From assembly GCF_003722355.1 (NCBI RefSeq), contig NZ_QWDD01000003.1, positions 196,029 through 260,028 of the forward strand: 64,000 bases of DNA, written 5' to 3'. Positions 61,140-64,000 of this stretch are shown piece by piece. Both the position numbers and the translations under genes were made by a program. Source of the stretch: Methylocystis hirsuta. Its GTDB lineage: Bacteria; Pseudomonadota; Alphaproteobacteria; Rhizobiales; Beijerinckiaceae. The notes beneath the pieces are model-generated. The model had not been told where the DNA came from. It did not search any database and worked only from the letters and a program-made list of their open reading frames with translations. Position 1 is the first letter of the stretch. Every line of letters starts with the position of its first letter.

Positions 61140-62464
61140 ATGGTCCGCGACGATGGGAGGGCCGGCAAGACAGGGCTGATATCCGATCAGGGCGGCGGCA
61201 TCGCCAGAGCGCAACGCGCTGGCCTGGTTTCGTGGTGCCTCTATGACTGGGCCAATTCGGCATTCTCCACGATCGTCAGCACCTTTGTTTTCCCGGTGTA
61301 TTTCACCCAGATGGTGGCGCGCGATCCGATCCAGGGGGCCGCGCATTGGAGTTATGCCGTCGCCGCGGCGGCGCTCGCCGTTGCGCTTGGCGCCCCGGCG
61401 CTCGGTGCCGTTGCCGACAATCTGGGAAGGCGCAAACCTTGGCTGTTTGCCTTTACGCTTCTGACGCTCATCTTCACTGCCGCGCTCTGGTGGGTGGAGC
61501 CGTCGCCACAGTTCGCACTACCGGCGCTGGCGCTGTATGCCGCAGCCGCCACGTCATTTGGTTTCGCAATGATTTTCTACGATGCGATGCTACGCAGCAT
61601 CGCCCCACCGGATTATCTCGGGCGCGTCTCCGGCTGGGGCTGGTCACTGGGTTATGCCGGTGGCCTCATCTGTCTCGTGGCGGCGTTGTTTGGTTTGCTG
61701 AAGACGGATCCGCCGCCGTTCGGACTAGCAATCGCGCAATCTGAACATATTCGCGCAACCAACCTGCTCGTGGCGGCATGGTTCGCACTCTTCTCGATTC
61801 CGTTCTTCGCATTTACACCGGACCGACCCGCTACTGGCGTCTCTCTCAATCAGGCCGTGCAAACGGGGATAGCCGGTCTATTGGGCAGCGTATCCCGAAT
61901 TGTGCGGCGCCCCGGCATAGGCCGGTTCCTGATTGCCTACACGCTCTATTCGAACGGCATCAACACGCTTTTTTCTTTTGGTGGCATTTATGCAGCGAGC
62001 GCCTTCGGGCTGAGCCTGGACGAGGTTCTCTATTTCGGGATCGTCTTGAATGTGACCGCAGGCCTCGGCGCCGCAACCTTTGCATGGATCGATGACCTGA
62101 TTGGCTCGAAATGGACAATCTGATCGCATTGTGCGGGTTAAGTTCTCTCGGAACTGCGCTGGTGCTTATCCAGTCGCAAGCTCTATTTTTGTGTTGGGCA
62201 GCGTTTTGGGCCTGTTCGTTGGGCCGGCGCAAGCTGCGGGGCGCTCGATGATGGCGAGATTAGCGCCGTCCGGTCTCGAAACGGAGGCATTCGGTCTCTA
62301 CGAACTTTCCGGAAAAGCGGACAATCTCGTGGGCCCTTGTCCTGGGATTCACAACCTGGATGTTCCAGTCGCAGCGCGCTGGCATGTCGGACTATCCTGC
62401 TGTTTTTTGTCGCCGGCCTGTTTGTCCTGCTGCCACTGCGCGGGGCCAGTTCGATCGAACGGCT
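61140..62464 (+). pseudogene. Atg22/UMF1-type MFS transporter, frameshifted
   Basis: The first 320 residues (61140-62100) are a normal Atg22-like transporter: GLVSWCLYDWANSAFSTIVS, PALGAVADNLGRRKPWLFAF, YDAMLRSIAPPDYLGRVSGW, GWSLGYAGGLICLVAALFGL and FGIVLNVTAGLGAATFAWID. After GSKWT the frame ends at 62123, while the following family blocks continue in other frames: SVLGLFVGPAQAAGRSMMAR, LAPSGLETEAFGLYELSGKA (62101-62320) and LFVLLPLR near 62410. At least two shifts are needed, so it is a recent pseudogene or error-laden. Confidence 0.8.
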
Positions 62465-62739
62465 AGGAATTCTGCAACTTCGCTCTTGATGCCCGTAGTA
62501 GGCCCAGGCCGGCCAATCATGAGGCTGCCGGAAGAGAGAACGTCCGCGACGCGCGTGGCGCGGATGCAGCTCGACGGCACATTCACGACCCGATCGAATA
62601 TCTTCACGCCAACCGCCACGCTCGTCCGCCGCGATCATGGACGCGACGCTCTTTTGGGCAAGCCTTCCGTGTCGCGCGCAACGCGCCGACAGGCCCTGGT
62701 CCGAAGGGATTGTCGCCCTTGATCGCTACCTGGACGCCT

Positions 62740-64000
62740 GCTCACAACCCGAAGGGATAAGTGTCGGGACGCCATGCGGTCTGACCCATTGGAAGCGGAT
62801 GTCACGGCTCTCGTCTCCTCGAACCAGACATAGGCGTCAAACTGCTCCGCGAGCACGGCCGCAAAATAATGGCTGAGGAACTCGGTTTCGGGCCGCTAGA
62901 CAACGCCGATGGCGCGTTTCGAGCATCGGTTCTCGCAAAACGTCCGCGAGAAGCCGTTTGCGCGAGTTCGCGCCAGTCAGTGAGCGACGCGAGCAAGCCG
63001 GTCTTGCGAAAGCATATTCATAGCTGTCCTCGCGGGCCGGAAGCACTGTCTTGATCTCCATCGGCTGGCCCAGTCGCTCGCCGCGGCGACAGTGCCGCGA
63101 TCGGTGCCGAAGGCCGATGAGGACGGCGTTATCCCCGAAGGCCGTCCGGCACAGTTCGCCAATGTTGAACTCGCCTGCCCAGCCCATAGCGGTCGCCACT
63201 GCGTTGCCGATATGTGAATTATGAGCCCAGATTACGGCTTTCGCCCCACGCCCCCGATGAGCAGGAGAGCTTGCAGCGTTGTGAACATGTGCCGATCGCG
63301 CAGGTTCCAGGACTCGCGCGAACCGCGATACATCAGCCGGTAGTATTCCTCGGCCGCGCGGACGATCCGTGCGTTCTGAGCGGCGTCGAAGAAGGCTTCG
63401 CCATCATCTTGCATGTAAGCCAGTCGTTTTGAAAGCAAGCCCGTGAGTTGTGCGGCCGCCTCGTCCTCACAGGGTTTCTGCTGGCCGCGAAGACCGCCCG
63501 CCCATAAACGGCGGGCTCGTCCTGCCAAGGTAAGGCAGGCATAACGCCGGCGGGCGACCTTGGCTTGCTTCTGGATCGACACGGTCAAGATAATCGACTA
63601 CCGCTCCGATCGAGCGCCGAGGCTATAAACACAAGTCCGTGGAATGAAACGCGGCGCTCCGCCGGCAGTCCCTCGTTATGGTCTCTCAACCAATCCAAAA
63701 ATTCCATCACTTCGACGTTGCGCCCATCCAAGTCGGAAAACGGGTGAAGGCTTCGCCAGAGACTGCCTTGGGCATGATGCGGACATAGCGATCTATCCGC
63801 GCCGCATCTGGCCAATCGGCCTCAACGGCGACGATGGTGAAGCCATGGTTTCTGACGAGTTCCCGGGTGATGGCGGCGCGCGCTCGATAGAATTCGGACG
63901 TTCCATGGGTCGCCCTCGCCGAGAAGCACGACCTGAGCGTCGCCGAAGCGGGCGAAGTGTTCTCCTAAATGCTCAGACCCTCTCAGGCGGGGCAGGACTC
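62740..64000 (-). pseudogene. Erythromycin-esterase-family protein, many frameshifts
   Basis: Pieces of one protein of the erythromycin esterase/succinoglycan-type family appear in order along the minus strand but in changing frames: [16 protein letters not shown] (about 63930), [20 protein letters not shown] (about 63860), [20 protein letters not shown] (about 63690), RRVSFHGL, RGQQKPCEDEAAAQLTGLLS (about 63470), IVRAAEEYYRLMYRGSRESW (about 63360), AMGWAGEFNIGELCRTAFGD (about 63170) and FDAYVWFEETRAV (about 62830). The 5' end is outside the window. No single frame could make the enzyme. The 62465-62740 stretch on its left shows nothing I can name. Confidence 0.8.

Overview
The window reads as accessory DNA (genomic island or megaplasmid) of an alphaproteobacterium, probably Hyphomicrobiales and plausibly a Methylocystis/Methylosinus-type methanotroph. 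This rests on GC-rich codon use, the DUF1403-scpB pair that is common on plasmids of that order, and protein style; there is no rRNA or other marker to prove it. No replication gene or complete tRNA was seen.

Layout. 1-1 kb: 3' end of a mercury operon (merA and a small membrane protein). 1-6.2 kb: decayed remnants (PEP synthase, 2-hydroxyacid dehydrogenase, IS110, glycoamylase/GH15) around an intact methyltransferase and a polyphosphate kinase 2. 6.2-20.5 kb: a plus-strand copper/silver block with an outer-membrane-factor remnant, cusB, cusA, a small His-rich secreted protein, a cusA remnant, cusF, a 40-residue membrane protein, a DUF411 protein, copA, a TPR-cupredoxin fusion, a DUF2933 gene cut by an IS21 element, and an isoprenylcysteine-methyltransferase-like protein. 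21.9-25.7 kb: one reading frame that fuses a Ca-type P-type ATPase to a HlyD/MacA-like periplasmic adaptor. 26.3-32.2 kb: a second heavy-metal RND operon on the minus strand. 32.4-36.9 kb: glycoamylase and a frameshifted SbmA/YddA-type ABC transporter. 37-44 kb: NAD-dependent epimerase, Lrp-like domain, bacterioferritin, a truncated rhodanese-ChrB gene, a YVTN propeller protein and a di-haem peroxidase. 44.2-47.4 kb: a second unusual fusion, a P-type ATPase with a C-terminal peptidoglycan-binding OmpA domain. 47.5-50 kb: multicopper oxidase, secreted protein, PadR regulator. 50-64 kb: an ISKra4 element, small stress/envelope genes, a tRNA-Glu 3' remnant, scpB/DUF1403, a two-gene tniA-tniB transposon, a CBS-domain protein, and pseudogenes (DUF2267, Atg22-like MFS, erythromycin esterase).

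How the genes work together. The intact genes mostly concern metal export and detoxification in the envelope: two RND pumps, CopA, periplasmic chaperones (CusF, DUF411, cupredoxin), a multicopper oxidase, mercuric reductase and bacterioferritin. The strongest candidates for something undescribed are (1) the two P-type ATPases that each carry an extra membrane helix and a periplasmic module, one suggesting coupling to an outer-membrane channel and the other tethering to peptidoglycan, and (2) a 48-nt leader present in two identical copies, each 8 nt downstream of a matching sigma70-like promoter (TTGACA/T, 17-nt spacer, TGTAAC/G), able to form a hairpin and a pseudoknot. One copy lies before the rhodanese-ChrB gene, the other before a small ORF and the YVTN gene.
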